The position numbers and the translations under genes are program-made. From Paenirhizobium naphthalenivorans (GTDB lineage Bacteria; Pseudomonadota; Alphaproteobacteria; Rhizobiales; Rhizobiaceae), in contig NZ_BJZP01000004.1 in NCBI RefSeq assembly GCF_007992095.1, positions 124,001 through 188,000 of the forward strand: DNA of 64,000 nucleotides, in the 5' to 3' direction. The notes beneath the pieces are model-generated. The model did not search any database and was not told the DNA's origin. It saw only the letters and a list, made by a program, of their open reading frames with translations. Positions 18,168-26,819 of the stretch are shown here, one piece after another; position 1 is the stretch's first letter; every line of letters starts with the position of its first letter.

Positions 18168-19133
18168 ATGCTGAGTTTTAACACGAATAATGGCGCTATT
18201 CTCGCGCTGGACGTCCTGCGGTCGACGCTGGGGAGCCGAGACGACACAATGGCCAGGGTGTCGAGCGGTCAGCGCATCGCCACCGCGGCCGATAACGCCG
18301 CCTACTGGTCGATCGCCACGACCATGCGGTCGGACAACAAGATGCTCTCCGCCGTCGATGACGCGCTCGGTCTCGCGGGCGGGATCGTCGACAGTGCCGC
18401 CAACGGCTTTTCCGCCGCTACGGACACGCTGGCGGAGTTTAAGAAGCTATTGATCATGGCCCGCGAGGCGGGGGTCGACAAGGGCAAGATCAATGTCGAC
18501 CTTGATCAGTTGAAGGACGAACTGAAGAGCATTGCCGATTCGTCGAGCTTCGCCGCACAGAACTGGCTGAAGCGCACCGACGTCGCCGACGACATCGACC
18601 GCCAACTCGTCGGCTCCTTCCGGCGCGACGCCGACGGCGGAGTGAAAGTGACCGACATCACCTATGAGATTGCCGGAACGGCCGGTACCTCAAAGGTCAA
18701 TTTTCTGATCGACGACCTGTCCGGCGACAGCGGGATCCTGACCGGATCTGGCTTCTCCACCGAACTTGGCACCTCAAAAGCCTGGGTCCTGTTCAATGGC
18801 GAGAACGGCGGCGCCCATGATGAGATCAGGCTGGACGAGACGACGACGGATGCCGAGATCAACGAGATGATCAGCGTCGTCGATGCCATGGCCGAGCGAA
18901 CGATTGAAGTGGGCGCGACGTTGGGCGCGATCGGTACACGGGTCGAGATGCAGAGCGAATTCACCAAGGACTTGCAGGATGCGATCGAAACCGGCGTGGG
19001 TAAGATGGTCGATGCCGACCTGAATGCCGAAACAAGCCGTCTCAAGGCCCTTCAGACCCAGGAACAGCTCGGCATGCAGGCGTTGCAGATCGCCAACTCC
19101 AGCACCGACCGCTTCCTCGACTTACTGCTCTGA
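18168..19133 (+). CDS. Flagellin (orphan, divergent)
   Basis: This 321-residue flagellar filament subunit has the conserved D0/D1 N-terminus (LSSG-type segment as VSSGQRI, then the alphaproteobacterial signature DNAAYWSIATTMRSDN), a short variable centre (about 150-235), and a conserved C-terminal helix (LKALQTQEQLGMQALQIANS). The usual N-terminal MTSILTN-type opening is replaced by MLSFNTNNGAILALDVLRS, and the C-terminus ends DRFLDLLL, so it is a divergent member. No other flagellar gene is in the window, and the DNA on its left is mobile-element debris. ATG 18168 was chosen by alignment; AGG is about eight bases upstream. It could be a minor filament protein. Confidence 0.93.
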   Translation: MLSFNTNNGAILALDVLRSTLGSRDDTMARVSSGQRIATAADNAAYWSIATTMRSDNKMLSAVDDALGLAGGIVDSAANGFSAATDTLAEFKKLLIMAREAGVDKGKINVDLDQLKDELKSIADSSSFAAQNWLKRTDVADDIDRQLVGSFRRDADGGVKVTDITYEIAGTAGTSKVNFLIDDLSGDSGILTGSGFSTELGTSKAWVLFNGENGGAHDEIRLDETTTDAEINEMISVVDAMAERTIEVGATLGAIGTRVEMQSEFTKDLQDAIETGVGKMVDADLNAETSRLKALQTQEQLGMQALQIANSSTDRFLDLLL

Positions 19134-19160
19134 CGCCTCACATCCTGTCGATTACAAAAA

Positions 19161-19198
19161 AAAGCGCCCCTGGGGTCTCCCTCCCGGGGCGCTTTTCC
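19161..19198. terminator. Bidirectional terminator between flagellin and lipoprotein genes
   Basis: AAAGCGCCCC (19161-19170) pairs with GGGGCGCTTT (19186-19195). A-rich sequence precedes the stem and TTTT follows it, so it can stop transcription of the flagellin gene and, on the other strand, of the lipoprotein gene that ends at 19228. Confidence 0.85.
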
Positions 19199-19227
19199 CT
19201 TTCCGGTACAGGAGAGGTGGCTATCGA

Positions 19228-19626
19228 TCAGTCGCCAGCGAGGAATTCCTCGCAATAGCTCTTGCCGCCGGTGCGCTTGTCGACGATGGGCCGGATTCCG
19301 CGGATCACGTAGTCGGGCGAGACCGTCAGTTGCACTTCACAACGCAGATATTCGCTCCGCGCCGGCGTGATAAGTTTGCCCTTCTTGCCGTTGCCGAGGT
19401 CCTCGTAGACGGCCGGGACGGCGCGGTTCTTGTACCCGCCGCGCCAGGTGTAGAGCGTGGTGCCGCCTGTCTCTGTGTCCGTTGTAGGCGGTCCGAACTT
19501 GGCGAAAAAGGTGCCGGCCTTCTGGCCGTTCCAGCGCGCCTCGATCGGGTTCGTGGCCATACCTGTTGTGGTGCATCCGGCAAGCGCCAGCGTAAGGCCG
19601 GCCATGGTGATCACGCGGAATTTCAT
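19228..19626 (-). CDS. Small lipoprotein of unknown function
   Basis: The 132-residue product has a lipoprotein signal: MKFRVITMAGLTLALAGC with lipobox LAGC (Cys at 18). The mature part (FAKFGPPTTDTETGGTTLYTW) resembles the outer-membrane small lipoproteins that carry a short beta meander and a pair of cysteines (YLRCEVQL and SYCEEF). It is probably anchored in the outer membrane. ATG 19626 was chosen because it starts the signal peptide; the frame is open to 19857 but that extension is Arg-rich and not protein-like. Confidence 0.85.
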   Translation of the reverse strand: MKFRVITMAGLTLALAGCTTTGMATNPIEARWNGQKAGTFFAKFGPPTTDTETGGTTLYTWRGGYKNRAVPAVYEDLGNGKKGKLITPARSEYLRCEVQLTVSPDYVIRGIRPIVDKRTGGKSYCEEFLAGD

Positions 19627-19938
19627 TTCTCTGTCCCTTGAGCTTTTTGCAGCGAGAACGTTCGCCCGGAGACCCCTGTTTCCCCGCCCACTGGCGCCGT
19701 CTTGCTTTCTTGGCTTAGCGTCAAACGAACCTCTTGGAAATCTCCTCCTTTGGTTGTTTTGTTGTTTTTTTGACGTTGATGCCAAGGGGCCACGTTTCGC
19801 CCGGGATTGTGGGCTTTTCCGTCTGTCGGTGGTCTCCGGTGAGAACCTGCCTGTCACGAAATCTTCGTCTTTCGACGAAAATCTGCAAATGACCGCTTGT
19901 GCAACAAAAAACGCTGGTCTATAGAGGCGCCGCTGGCA
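19627..19938. other. Spacer between the lipoprotein gene and tRNA-Pro
   Basis: This divergent 312-base spacer contains a T-rich tract (19740-19772) and the tRNA-Pro promoter near its right end. I see no gene in it. Confidence 0.5.
19896..19925 (+). promoter_or_regulatory. Likely promoter of tRNA-Pro
   Basis: CTTGTG at 19896-19901 and TATAGA at 19920-19925 are separated by 18 bases. They place the transcription start some seven bases before the tRNA. Confidence 0.6.
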
Positions 19939-20015
19939 CGGAGTGTAGCGCAGTCTGGTAGCGCACCACGTTCGGGACGTGGGGGTCGAGTGTTCGAATC
20001 ACTCCACTCCGACCA
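19939..20015 (+). tRNA. tRNA-Pro (anticodon CGG)
   Basis: Cloverleaf: acceptor arms CGGAGTG and CACTCCG, D arm AGCGCAGTCTGGTAGCGC, anticodon stem CCACG/CGTGG with loop TTCGGGA giving CGG, and T arm GAGTGTTCGAATCACTC. The discriminator is A and CCA is encoded. Length is 77. Confidence 0.97.
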
Positions 20016-20020
20016 GCTAG

Positions 20021-20046
20021 AAAAGCCCGCTTTTGCGGGCTTTTTT
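20021..20046 (+). terminator. Terminator of tRNA-Pro
   Basis: AAAAGCCCGC and GCGGGCTTTTTT form a six-pair GC stem (GCCCGC/GCGGGC) with a TTTT loop and a T run. It starts five bases after the CCA. Confidence 0.9.
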
Positions 20047-20213
20047 CGTTTTTGGCTTGCGCATATTGCTCCTTGCCGTTTCTCGACCGTGATGGCACTC
20101 CCGCACGATTTCCCGCAATCTTGCCTGTCCGGTGCTTGACCCGAATCCCTGCCCATGGCGTGGTGGAGCAAAGACCCAGACCGTCCGCCTGGGATGGGAG
20201 GAGTGGGATTTTC

Positions 20214-20495
20214 ATGCAGATCGAACGTGACGCCAATGGCGACTTCATTCTCGACCCGGTCGAGATCGCGCAACGCTTCGGATTGGCGCAGAAGGATTTT
20301 CGCCGCCATCAGCAGCAGGGTCTCGTCATGAGCACGGTCGAAATGGGCGAGGGGGAGGATGCCGGGACGAGTCGGCTCAGCCTGCGCATCGGCAATCGCA
20401 TCTGGCGCGCCATCCTCGACGGTGATGACCGGGTGGTCCGCGAGGAACTGAACATCGCCCGCGGCGGCCCGGTGCGCCACGCCGACAAGCCGTGA
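20214..20495 (+). CDS. DUF6522 family protein
   Basis: The 93-residue cytosolic protein has the pattern I associate with DUF6522: a GDFILDPVEIAQRFGL start, a helix with DFRRHQQQGLV, the motif VEMGEGEDAGTSRLSLR, and a final strand ending in LDGDDRVVREEL. No function is known. ATG 20214 is preceded by GGGAGGAG. The frame continues upstream, but the extension would cover the tRNA terminator region. Confidence 0.75.
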   Translation: MQIERDANGDFILDPVEIAQRFGLAQKDFRRHQQQGLVMSTVEMGEGEDAGTSRLSLRIGNRIWRAILDGDDRVVREELNIARGGPVRHADKP

Positions 20496-20510
20496 TCCCC
20501 TTTCCGAACG

Positions 20511-20539
20511 AAAAAGCCCGCCCCGGTGAGGGAGCGGGC
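20511..20539 (-). terminator. Terminator of the cysHDN operon
   Basis: GCCCGC and GCGGGC arms (20516-20539) form the stem. On the minus strand the stem is followed by TTTTT (20511-20515). It is 35 bases beyond the cysN stop. Confidence 0.75.
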
Positions 20540-20573
20540 ATGGGGACACCGTGCGTCCTGGGAGAATGTTGCC

Positions 20574-22049
20574 TCAGCCGTCGATGCCGTCGAACAGGTC
20601 GCGGGCGGCCGCGGTGGTGAGGCGACGGGTTTCCACCTCGTCGCGGCGGCCTGCAAGCAGTTCGGTCGCCATGATCTGTTCGGCAAGGTCCGCCGGCAGC
20701 GAGAGAATGACCTTGCCTTCATTGGCGTTGAGGCCGCCGAGATCGGTGCGCCTGGCCGTTATCATGCCGCCGGCCACCGTATTGTTGGTGTCGGGGTCGA
20801 TCAGGATGAAGGCGCCGGTCGAGCGGTTCTGCTCATAGGGGTCGAAGATCGCCGTTTCGTCAAAGGCGAGATGCACCTTGCCGATGGCGTTCATGGCAAA
20901 GGCTTCCGTCGCGGTCCACTTGCCTGACTTGAGATCGAGCTGGGAAACCGGCTTGACCTGCACGCGCTGGCGGCGCGAGCCACTCTTCAGCCAATAGCGC
21001 TTGTTCGGCTGGATGCCGTCCGGCTGGAGCGCGACGATCTGCGCGTCGAAGGAGAGACCCGATTGCGGCTGGCTGTCGAGCGAGACGATCATGTCGCCGC
21101 GCGACACGTCGACCTGCCGGTCGAGCACCAGCGTGATCGCGTCGCCGGCGACCGCGGCATTGCGCACCAGGTCGAATGTGACGATCTGCTTGATGTTGGC
21201 GATCTGCCCGGACGGCAGGACGGCGACGCCGTCGCCGGGCTTTACCGCGCCGCCGGCAACCGTGCCCTGATAACCGCGGAAGCTCTCACCCGGGCGGCAG
21301 ACGCGTTGCACCGGCAGGCGAAAGCCCGTGGTCTGGGACGAGCGCAGCGTGGCGAGTTCCAGCGCCTCGACCAGCGTCGGGCCGTCATACCATGGCATCA
21401 CGGCTTGGCCGGAATAGACCACGTTCTCGCCCTTCAGCGCCGACATCGGGATGGCGGTCACTTGGCGCACGCCGAGCGAAAGCGCCAGCGTGCGGAACTC
21501 ATGGGCGATCGCCTCGAAGCCGGCTCGGTCGTAGTCGGTCAGGTCGATCTTGTTGACCGCCAGCACGAATTGCTTGATGCCCATCAGCGAGGCGATGGTG
21601 GCGTGGCGACGGGTCTGCTCCAGCAGGCCGGCGCGCGCGTCCACCAGCAGGATGGCGAGATCTGCGGTCGATGCGCCGGTCGCCATGTTGCGGGTATACT
21701 GCTCGTGGCCGGGCGTGTCGGCGACGATGAAGGAGCGTTTGTCCGAGGCGAAGTAGCGATAGGCGACATCGATGGTGATGCCCTGTTCGCGTTCGGCCTG
21801 CAGGCCGTCGAGCAGAAGCGCGAAGTCGGGCAGGCCTAGATCGTTCTGCTTGCCGCTGTCGCGGTGAAGTGTCGCTGCCTGGTCTTCCTTGACGGCCTTG
21901 GTGTCCCACAGCAGGCGGCCGATCAGCGTCGACTTGCCGTCATCGACCGAGCCGCAGGTGATGAGGCGCAGCGGGCGCGAATCCCGTGCGACGATAGCCG
22001 GCTGGACCTCGGGACGCTCGACGGCGCGGGCGGTAATGACTGCGGTCAT
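20574..22049 (-). CDS. cysN: Sulfate adenylyltransferase, GTPase subunit
   Basis: This 491-residue translation-factor-type GTPase, with CysD, makes adenosine 5'-phosphosulfate from ATP and sulfate, using GTP hydrolysis to drive the reaction. G1 is GSVDDGKST, G3 is DTPGHEQY and G4 is NKID. Two beta-barrel domains follow. There is no fused C-terminal APS kinase, unlike the NodQ/CysNC type, which fits direct APS reduction by the adjacent CysH. ATG 22049 was chosen because the cysD stop is one base upstream (TGA G ATG). The frame is open to 22145 within cysD. Confidence 0.97.
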   Translation of the reverse strand: MTAVITARAVERPEVQPAIVARDSRPLRLITCGSVDDGKSTLIGRLLWDTKAVKEDQAATLHRDSGKQNDLGLPDFALLLDGLQAEREQGITIDVAYRYFASDKRSFIVADTPGHEQYTRNMATGASTADLAILLVDARAGLLEQTRRHATIASLMGIKQFVLAVNKIDLTDYDRAGFEAIAHEFRTLALSLGVRQVTAIPMSALKGENVVYSGQAVMPWYDGPTLVEALELATLRSSQTTGFRLPVQRVCRPGESFRGYQGTVAGGAVKPGDGVAVLPSGQIANIKQIVTFDLVRNAAVAGDAITLVLDRQVDVSRGDMIVSLDSQPQSGLSFDAQIVALQPDGIQPNKRYWLKSGSRRQRVQVKPVSQLDLKSGKWTATEAFAMNAIGKVHLAFDETAIFDPYEQNRSTGAFILIDPDTNNTVAGGMITARRTDLGGLNANEGKVILSLPADLAEQIMATELLAGRRDEVETRRLTTAAARDLFDGIDG

Positions 22050-22050
22050 C

Positions 22051-23001
22051 TCAGAAATATCCTTCGCGTTTCTTCTTCTCCATCGAACCCGACTGGTCGC
22101 GGTCGATGGCCCGGCCCTGGCGCTCGGACACGGTGGCGATTTCAAGCTCGGCGATCACCTCGTCCAGCGTCGTGGCGGTCGAGGGGATGGCGCCGGTCAG
22201 TGGGAAGCAGCCCAGCGTGCGGAAGCGGATCATGCCTTCCTGGCGGGTTTCGCCGGGCAGCAGTTCGAGGCGCGGATCCTCGGCGAGGATCATCATGCCG
22301 TCGCGCTCGACGAAGGGGCGCCTGGCTGCATAGTAGAGCGGCACCAGTGGAATGTCCTCCGCCTGGATGTAGCGCCAGATGTCGACCTCGGTCCAGTTGG
22401 ACAGTGGGAAGGCGCGCACGCTCTCACCCTTGCGGATCTGGCCGTTGTAGATGTTCCACAGTTCCGGGCGCTGATTGCGTGGGTCCCAGCGATGATCAGG
22501 CGTGCGGAAGGAGTAGATGCGCTCCTTGGCGCGGCTCGCCTCCTCGTCGCGGCGCGCGCCACCGAAGGCGGCGTCGAACTGGCCGGCATCAAGCGCCTGG
22601 CGCAGTCCTTCCGTCTTCATGATGTCGGTATAGAGCGCAGAACCGTGGCTGAAGGGTGTTACGCCTTCGGCCGCGCCGCGCGGATTGATGTGCTCGATCA
22701 GGTCGAGGTCGTAGCGTTGGACGATCTCGTCGCGAAAGGCGATCATCTCGGCGAACTTCCAGCCGGTGTTCACATGCAGCAACGGGAAGGGGACACGGCC
22801 GGGATAGAAGGCCTTGCGCGCCAGATGCAGCAGCACCGACGAATCCTTGCCGATCGAATAAAGCATGACTGGCTTGTCGAACTCGGCGGCCACTTCGCGG
22901 AAGATGTGGATCGCCTCGTTCTCCAGCGCCTTCAAATGCGGATCGAGTGGTGGCTTGGCCGGCTGATCCTTGGAATGGGGGTCGAATTCCGAATGATGCA
23001 T
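22051..23001 (-). CDS. cysD: Sulfate adenylyltransferase, catalytic subunit
   Basis: This 316-residue PP-loop ATP pyrophosphatase-type subunit is the site of APS formation. The motif [12 protein letters not shown] binds ATP phosphates, and a conserved FGGARRDEE segment follows. It is the middle gene of cysH-cysD-cysN, with a single base between its stop and the cysN start. The 128-base spacer from cysH carries a palindromic repeat. Confidence 0.97.
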   Translation of the reverse strand: MHHSEFDPHSKDQPAKPPLDPHLKALENEAIHIFREVAAEFDKPVMLYSIGKDSSVLLHLARKAFYPGRVPFPLLHVNTGWKFAEMIAFRDEIVQRYDLDLIEHINPRGAAEGVTPFSHGSALYTDIMKTEGLRQALDAGQFDAAFGGARRDEEASRAKERIYSFRTPDHRWDPRNQRPELWNIYNGQIRKGESVRAFPLSNWTEVDIWRYIQAEDIPLVPLYYAARRPFVERDGMMILAEDPRLELLPGETRQEGMIRFRTLGCFPLTGAIPSTATTLDEVIAELEIATVSERQGRAIDRDQSGSMEKKKREGYF

Positions 23002-23034
23002 TGTCTCTTGTCCTTGGCGCCGGCGACGCCGGGC

Positions 23035-23112
23035 ATTTGTCCTGCACCTTCACCCCTGATCCGGCCGCCGCCATCTTCCGACCGCAGGTCGGGGAGAGGG
23101 GCAGGGCGAGGG
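23035..23112. repeat. RIME/REP-like palindromic repeat between cysH and cysD
   Basis: CCGACC (23078-23083) and GGTCGG (23087-23092) surround GCA, followed by GGAGAGGGGCAGGGCGAGGGG. It is similar in style to the other dispersed palindromes in this window. It sits inside the cysHDN operon and could form a stem in the mRNA. Confidence 0.6.
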
Positions 23113-23129
23113 GCGAAGTCCTTAAAATC

Positions 23130-23891
23130 TCAGGCCGTTGTGGCTTCCACCGTGGTTTCCATCGGCGTCGCTGCCGCTTCCGGTACATGCAGGCCGCATT
23201 CGCGCTTTTCGTCGTTTTCCCACCACCAGCGGCCGGCGCGCTCCGGTTCGCCCGGCTTGATCGCCCGGGTGCACGGTTCGCAGCCGATCGACGGATAGCC
23301 ACGCTTATGCATCGGGTTCACCGGTATCGCCTCGGCCGCGACATAGGCATTGATCACTTCGATCGACCAGTCGGCAAGCGGGTTGACCTTGATCAGGTTG
23401 CGTTCGGCGTCATATTCGGCAAAGGGTGTCGCAGCGCGGTTGCCGGACTGCCCGCGGCGCAGGCCGGTCACCCAGATGGCCGCGCCGTCAAGCGCGCTGG
23501 CCAGCGGGATGAGCTTGCGCACATGACAGCAGGCGTGTCGCGCTTCGACGCTTTCGTAGAAACCGTTCAGTCCGTATCTCGCCGCAAAGGCGTCGATGTC
23601 GTCCTGCCGCGGGCGGTAGCGCTTGATGGCGATGCCGAAGCGCTCCTCGGTCTCGGCGATCAGATCGACCGTCTCCTGGAACAGCCGGCCGGTCTCGAGC
23701 GTCGCGATCTCGATCGGCAGCCGGTCTGTGCCGATTGCCGCCGTGATCACCTGATCCTCGATGCCGAGGCTGGTGGTGAACACCGCGCGGCCTTCGAGGT
23801 CGGCGACAAGGGCCAGCCGCTCAGAAAGGTCCAGTGCGGCAAGGTCGGCGTCGAGCCGTGCCGCACGCGTCTGCTGTTCGGAAGGGGTCAT
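23130..23891 (-). CDS. cysH: Adenylyl-sulfate (APS) reductase, CysH family
   Basis: The 253-residue enzyme reduces activated sulfate to sulfite. It has the two cysteine pairs of the iron-sulfur (APS-type) subgroup, CC at 121-122 and CEPC at 204-207, which hold a 4Fe-4S cluster, and the C-terminal catalytic motif ECGLH (C232). PAPS reductases of the enteric type lack the two pairs. This fits the absence of an APS kinase domain on CysN. First gene of the minus-strand operon; its promoter lies in the 260-base divergent spacer shared with the Rrf2 gene. Confidence 0.96.
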   Translation of the reverse strand: MTPSEQQTRAARLDADLAALDLSERLALVADLEGRAVFTTSLGIEDQVITAAIGTDRLPIEIATLETGRLFQETVDLIAETEERFGIAIKRYRPRQDDIDAFAARYGLNGFYESVEARHACCHVRKLIPLASALDGAAIWVTGLRRGQSGNRAATPFAEYDAERNLIKVNPLADWSIEVINAYVAAEAIPVNPMHKRGYPSIGCEPCTRAIKPGEPERAGRWWWENDEKRECGLHVPEAAATPMETTVEATTA

Positions 23892-24151
23892 GTCGAAATC
23901 CTGCTAAGTGAGCTTGGCGAAAGTATCGCAACAATTTTCCAGTCGCACGAGAAACAGCTGTTTCGAAACGACTGGACCCGCGAGCAAATATCTCTCTCAG
24001 CGGCGCATTCGGAAGAAAGCGGCTGCGGCCCGTGGCGAGGGGTGTTTTTCAGCGGCGGGCGGGCTGTTTGTTTTTTCATCCGGATTGGTCTAGACCGCGA
24101 CGAACGGGTGAGGTGACGTCCTGACCCGGATCGCCAGCATTCGGTTCATCG

Positions 24152-24598
24152 ATGATTTCGCAGAAAGCCAAATACGCTTTGCGGGCGCTCTCGGTCCTGG
24201 CTCGCGCCGAGGCAGGCGAACCCTTGCAGATTTCCGACATCGCCGATCGCCAGAAGATACCGAAGAAGTTCCTTGAGCAGATCCTGCTGGACCTGAAGCG
24301 CAACGGCATGGTGACGAGCCGCCGCGGCAAGCAGGGCGGCTACCTGTTGCTACGGCCGGCGGGTGACATCACCTATGGCGAGGTGCTCCGCCTGATCGAC
24401 GGACCGATCGCGCCGCTACCCTGTCTGTCGATCACCGCCTATCGTCGCTGCGAGGACTGCGCCGGCGAAAGCGACTGCGAGGTCCGTCATGTCTTCGCTC
24501 GCGTTGCCGACGAGACGCGGGCGGTGCTTTTCTCGACGACGATCGCCGATGCGCTCACCAGTCCACGGGCGATGATCGCCATCGAGGGCGCCGTATAG
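24152..24598 (+). CDS. Rrf2-family regulator, probable controller of sulfur genes
   Basis: The 148-residue product has an N-terminal winged helix typical of Rrf2 (ISQKAKYALRALSVLA, then GGYLLLRPAGDITYGEVL). After it comes a cysteine-rich loop with C91, C100, C103 and C109. IscR and RirA have three cysteines in this loop that hold an iron-sulfur cluster; here there are four, differently spaced. The gene lies between the divergent cysH and sbp operons, so control of both is likely. A perfect palindrome GGTCTAGACC (24087-24096) in the cysH side spacer is a possible binding site. No strong Shine-Dalgarno precedes ATG 24152. Confidence 0.9.
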   Translation: MISQKAKYALRALSVLARAEAGEPLQISDIADRQKIPKKFLEQILLDLKRNGMVTSRRGKQGGYLLLRPAGDITYGEVLRLIDGPIAPLPCLSITAYRRCEDCAGESDCEVRHVFARVADETRAVLFSTTIADALTSPRAMIAIEGAV

Positions 24599-24800
24599 CG
24601 TTGCCCGCTCGGGCCTGGAATATTTCCCGCCGGCACGATCGTCGCCCGTTTCCCCAAACGTGACTTTTCTGTGACGTGGCGGTTTTGCGAACGAAATTAC
24701 CCGCAATCTTCGGTCACGAATGGTCGCGCGTTTTTCTCTGCCCCGCCGCCTTGGGTACTGTTTTGCTATTTTTCCGCCCGCGTTGACTAACTCGACCTGT

Positions 24801-24817
24801 CCGGTAGTCTTAACCGG
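24801..24817. promoter_or_regulatory. Inverted repeat in the sbp leader, possible operator
   Basis: CCGGT (24801-24805) and ACCGG (24813-24817) are inverted arms around seven bases. They lie 27 bases before sbp and just after a TTGACT hexamer at 24783. This is a candidate Rrf2 operator, by position only. Confidence 0.3.
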
Positions 24818-24843
24818 AATGATGAGGATAAGGAGAGGACGCG

Positions 24844-25869
24844 ATGAACAGCTTTGCAAGACGTCTTGGCATCTATCTGGTGGGACTGTCCCTGTCAGCC
24901 GGAGTGTTGGCGACGGCCCATGCCGATACGCAACTCTTGAACGTGTCTTATGACCCGACCCGTGAGCTCTACAAGGAATACAACGCCGCCTTTGCCAAGC
25001 ATTGGCAAGCCGAGACGGGCGAGAGCGTCACCATTCGCCAGTCGCACGGCGGATCCGGCAAGCAGGCGCGCTCGGTGATCGACGGCCTTGACGCCGATGT
25101 CGTCACCTTGGCGCTTGAAGGTGACATCGACGCTATCGGGGAAAAGACTGGAAAGATCGCCAAGAACTGGCGCGGGCGGCTGGAGAACAACTCGTCGCCC
25201 TACACCTCGACCATCGTCTTCCTGGTGCGCAAGGGCAATCCCAAGGGGATCCATGACTGGGGCGACCTGGTGAAGGGCGATATTGAGATCGTCACCCCGA
25301 ACCCGAAGACCTCGGGCGGCGCCCGCTGGAATTATCTCGCCGCCTGGGCCTGGGCCTACAAGCAGTATGGTGGCGATGAGGCCAAGGTGCGCGGGTACAT
25401 CGGTGAACTGTTCAAGCGCGCGCCGGTTCTCGACACCGGCGCTCGTGGTGCCCTGACAACCTTTGCCCAGCGCCAGATTGGCGACGTGCTGCTTGCCTGG
25501 GAAAACGAAGCCTTTCTCGCCGGGGTCCAGTTCGGCGCCGATGCCTTCGAGATCGTTGCGCCGCCGCAGTCGATCCTCGCCGAGCCGCCGGTCGCGGTCG
25601 TGGACGGCAATGTCGATGCCAAGGGCACCCGCAAGGTCGCCGAGGCCTATCTGCAATACCTCTATTCGCCGGAAGGCCAGAGGATCGTGGCCAAGCACTT
25701 CTATCGCCCGGCCAAGCCCGAACTGGTGGCCGCCGAGGATCTGGCGAAATTCGCCAAGATCGACCTTGTTTCTATCGACGACCCGATCTTCGGTGGATGG
25801 GCCAAGGTGCAGCCGACCCACTTTGCCGATGGAGGCATCTTCGACCAGATCTACAAGCCGGCCCGGTAA
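24844..25869 (+). CDS. sbp: Sulfate-binding protein of the ABC importer
   Basis: The 341-residue periplasmic protein has a signal peptide (hydrophobic core LVGLSLSAGVLATA, cleaved near AHA-D). The mature protein has the sulfate/thiosulfate-binding family pattern: LLNVSYDPTRELY near the start, SHGGSGKQARSVIDGL for ligand contacts, and NPKTSGGARWNYLAAW. It delivers sulfate to CysT/CysW. ATG 24844 is preceded by AGGAGAGGACGCG. First gene of the sbp-cysTWA operon. A GC stem between it and cysT may reduce read-through and favour high expression of the binding protein. Confidence 0.96.
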   Translation: MNSFARRLGIYLVGLSLSAGVLATAHADTQLLNVSYDPTRELYKEYNAAFAKHWQAETGESVTIRQSHGGSGKQARSVIDGLDADVVTLALEGDIDAIGEKTGKIAKNWRGRLENNSSPYTSTIVFLVRKGNPKGIHDWGDLVKGDIEIVTPNPKTSGGARWNYLAAWAWAYKQYGGDEAKVRGYIGELFKRAPVLDTGARGALTTFAQRQIGDVLLAWENEAFLAGVQFGADAFEIVAPPQSILAEPPVAVVDGNVDAKGTRKVAEAYLQYLYSPEGQRIVAKHFYRPAKPELVAAEDLAKFAKIDLVSIDDPIFGGWAKVQPTHFADGGIFDQIYKPAR

Positions 25870-25890
25870 CAGGCTCTCCCTGCGACACAA

Positions 25891-25920
25891 GAGCCCCGAC
25901 CTCTTCGGGAGGCCGGGGCT
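25891..25920 (+). terminator. Intra-operon hairpin between sbp and cysT
   Basis: GCCCCG, a mismatch and CCTC pair with GAGG and CGGGGC around a TTCGG loop. No T run follows, so it is more likely an attenuating or mRNA-protecting stem than a full terminator. Confidence 0.55.
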
Positions 25921-25982
25921 TGTCGCGAGCGGTATTCAAGGCATTATGAGGTTCGGGCTAGGGAATGACGACGGGACAAATA

Positions 25983-26819
25983 ATGAAAAACTGGCGCCAG
26001 CCGAGCATCTTGCCGGGCTTCGGGCTGACGCTCGGTTATACGATTTTCTATTTGACTGCGATCATCCTGATCCCGTTGGCCGGGCTGGTCTGGTACTCTG
26101 CCTCTCTCGGTTGGGCTGAATTCTTGGCGATTGCCGACGATGAGCGCACGCTCCTGGCCCTCAGGGTCAGCTTCGGTTCGGCGCTTGCGGCGGCCGCGAT
26201 CAACGCGGTGTTCGGCGTCATCGTCGCCTGGGTTCTGGTGCGCTACAATTTCCCCGGCCGGCGCCTGCTCGATGCCGTGGTCGACCTTCCGTTTGCCCTT
26301 CCAACCGCCGTCGCCGGCATTTCGCTGGCCGCGCTCTACGCCCCGAATGGCTGGGTTGGCTCGCTGCTGGCGCCGCTCGGCATCAAGATCGCCTTCACGC
26401 CCTTCGGCATCGTCGTCGCGCTCGTCTTCGTCGGACTGCCCTTCGTTGTGCGCACCGTCCAGCCGGTGATGGAGGAGCTTGATCGCGAGGTCGAGGAAGC
26501 CTCCGCCACGCTGGGCGCGACCCGGTTCCAGACGCTGCGCATGGTCGTCCTTCCGGGCCTCACACCGGCGATCCTCACCGGTTTTGCGCTGGCGTTCGCC
26601 CGCGGCGTCGGCGAATACGGTTCGGTCATCTTCATCGCCGGAAACATCCCCTACGTCTCCGAGATCGCGCCGCTGTTGATCGTCATCCGACTGGAGGAGT
26701 TCAACTATGCCGGCGCGACCGCGATCGCCTGCATCATGCTGGCGATCTCGTTCGCCATGCTGCTCTTCATCAACCTTTTGCAGATGTGGAGCCGGAGGAG
26801 ATACACCAATGTCCGCTGA
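25983..26819 (+). CDS. cysT: Sulfate ABC transporter permease
   Basis: The 278-residue protein has six hydrophobic spans and the cytoplasmic EAA-type loop ([23 protein letters not shown]) that docks onto CysA. It pairs with CysW to form the channel. ATG 25983 is preferred because GGGA lies six bases upstream. An in-frame ATG at 25965 has its purine run directly abutting the codon. The 3' end overlaps cysW by 11 bases. Confidence 0.95.
   Translation: MKNWRQPSILPGFGLTLGYTIFYLTAIILIPLAGLVWYSASLGWAEFLAIADDERTLLALRVSFGSALAAAAINAVFGVIVAWVLVRYNFPGRRLLDAVVDLPFALPTAVAGISLAALYAPNGWVGSLLAPLGIKIAFTPFGIVVALVFVGLPFVVRTVQPVMEELDREVEEASATLGATRFQTLRMVVLPGLTPAILTGFALAFARGVGEYGSVIFIAGNIPYVSEIAPLLIVIRLEEFNYAGATAIACIMLAISFAMLLFINLLQMWSRRRYTNVR

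Noticed and set aside
23892-24151. Riboswitch in the cysH-Rrf2 divergent spacer
   Set aside because: No conserved core found; the only notable structure is the short palindrome GGTCTAGACC.
25891-25920. Sulfur-responsive riboswitch between sbp and cysT
   Set aside because: Only a simple stem is visible; no SAM or other riboswitch core, and no alternative pairing.
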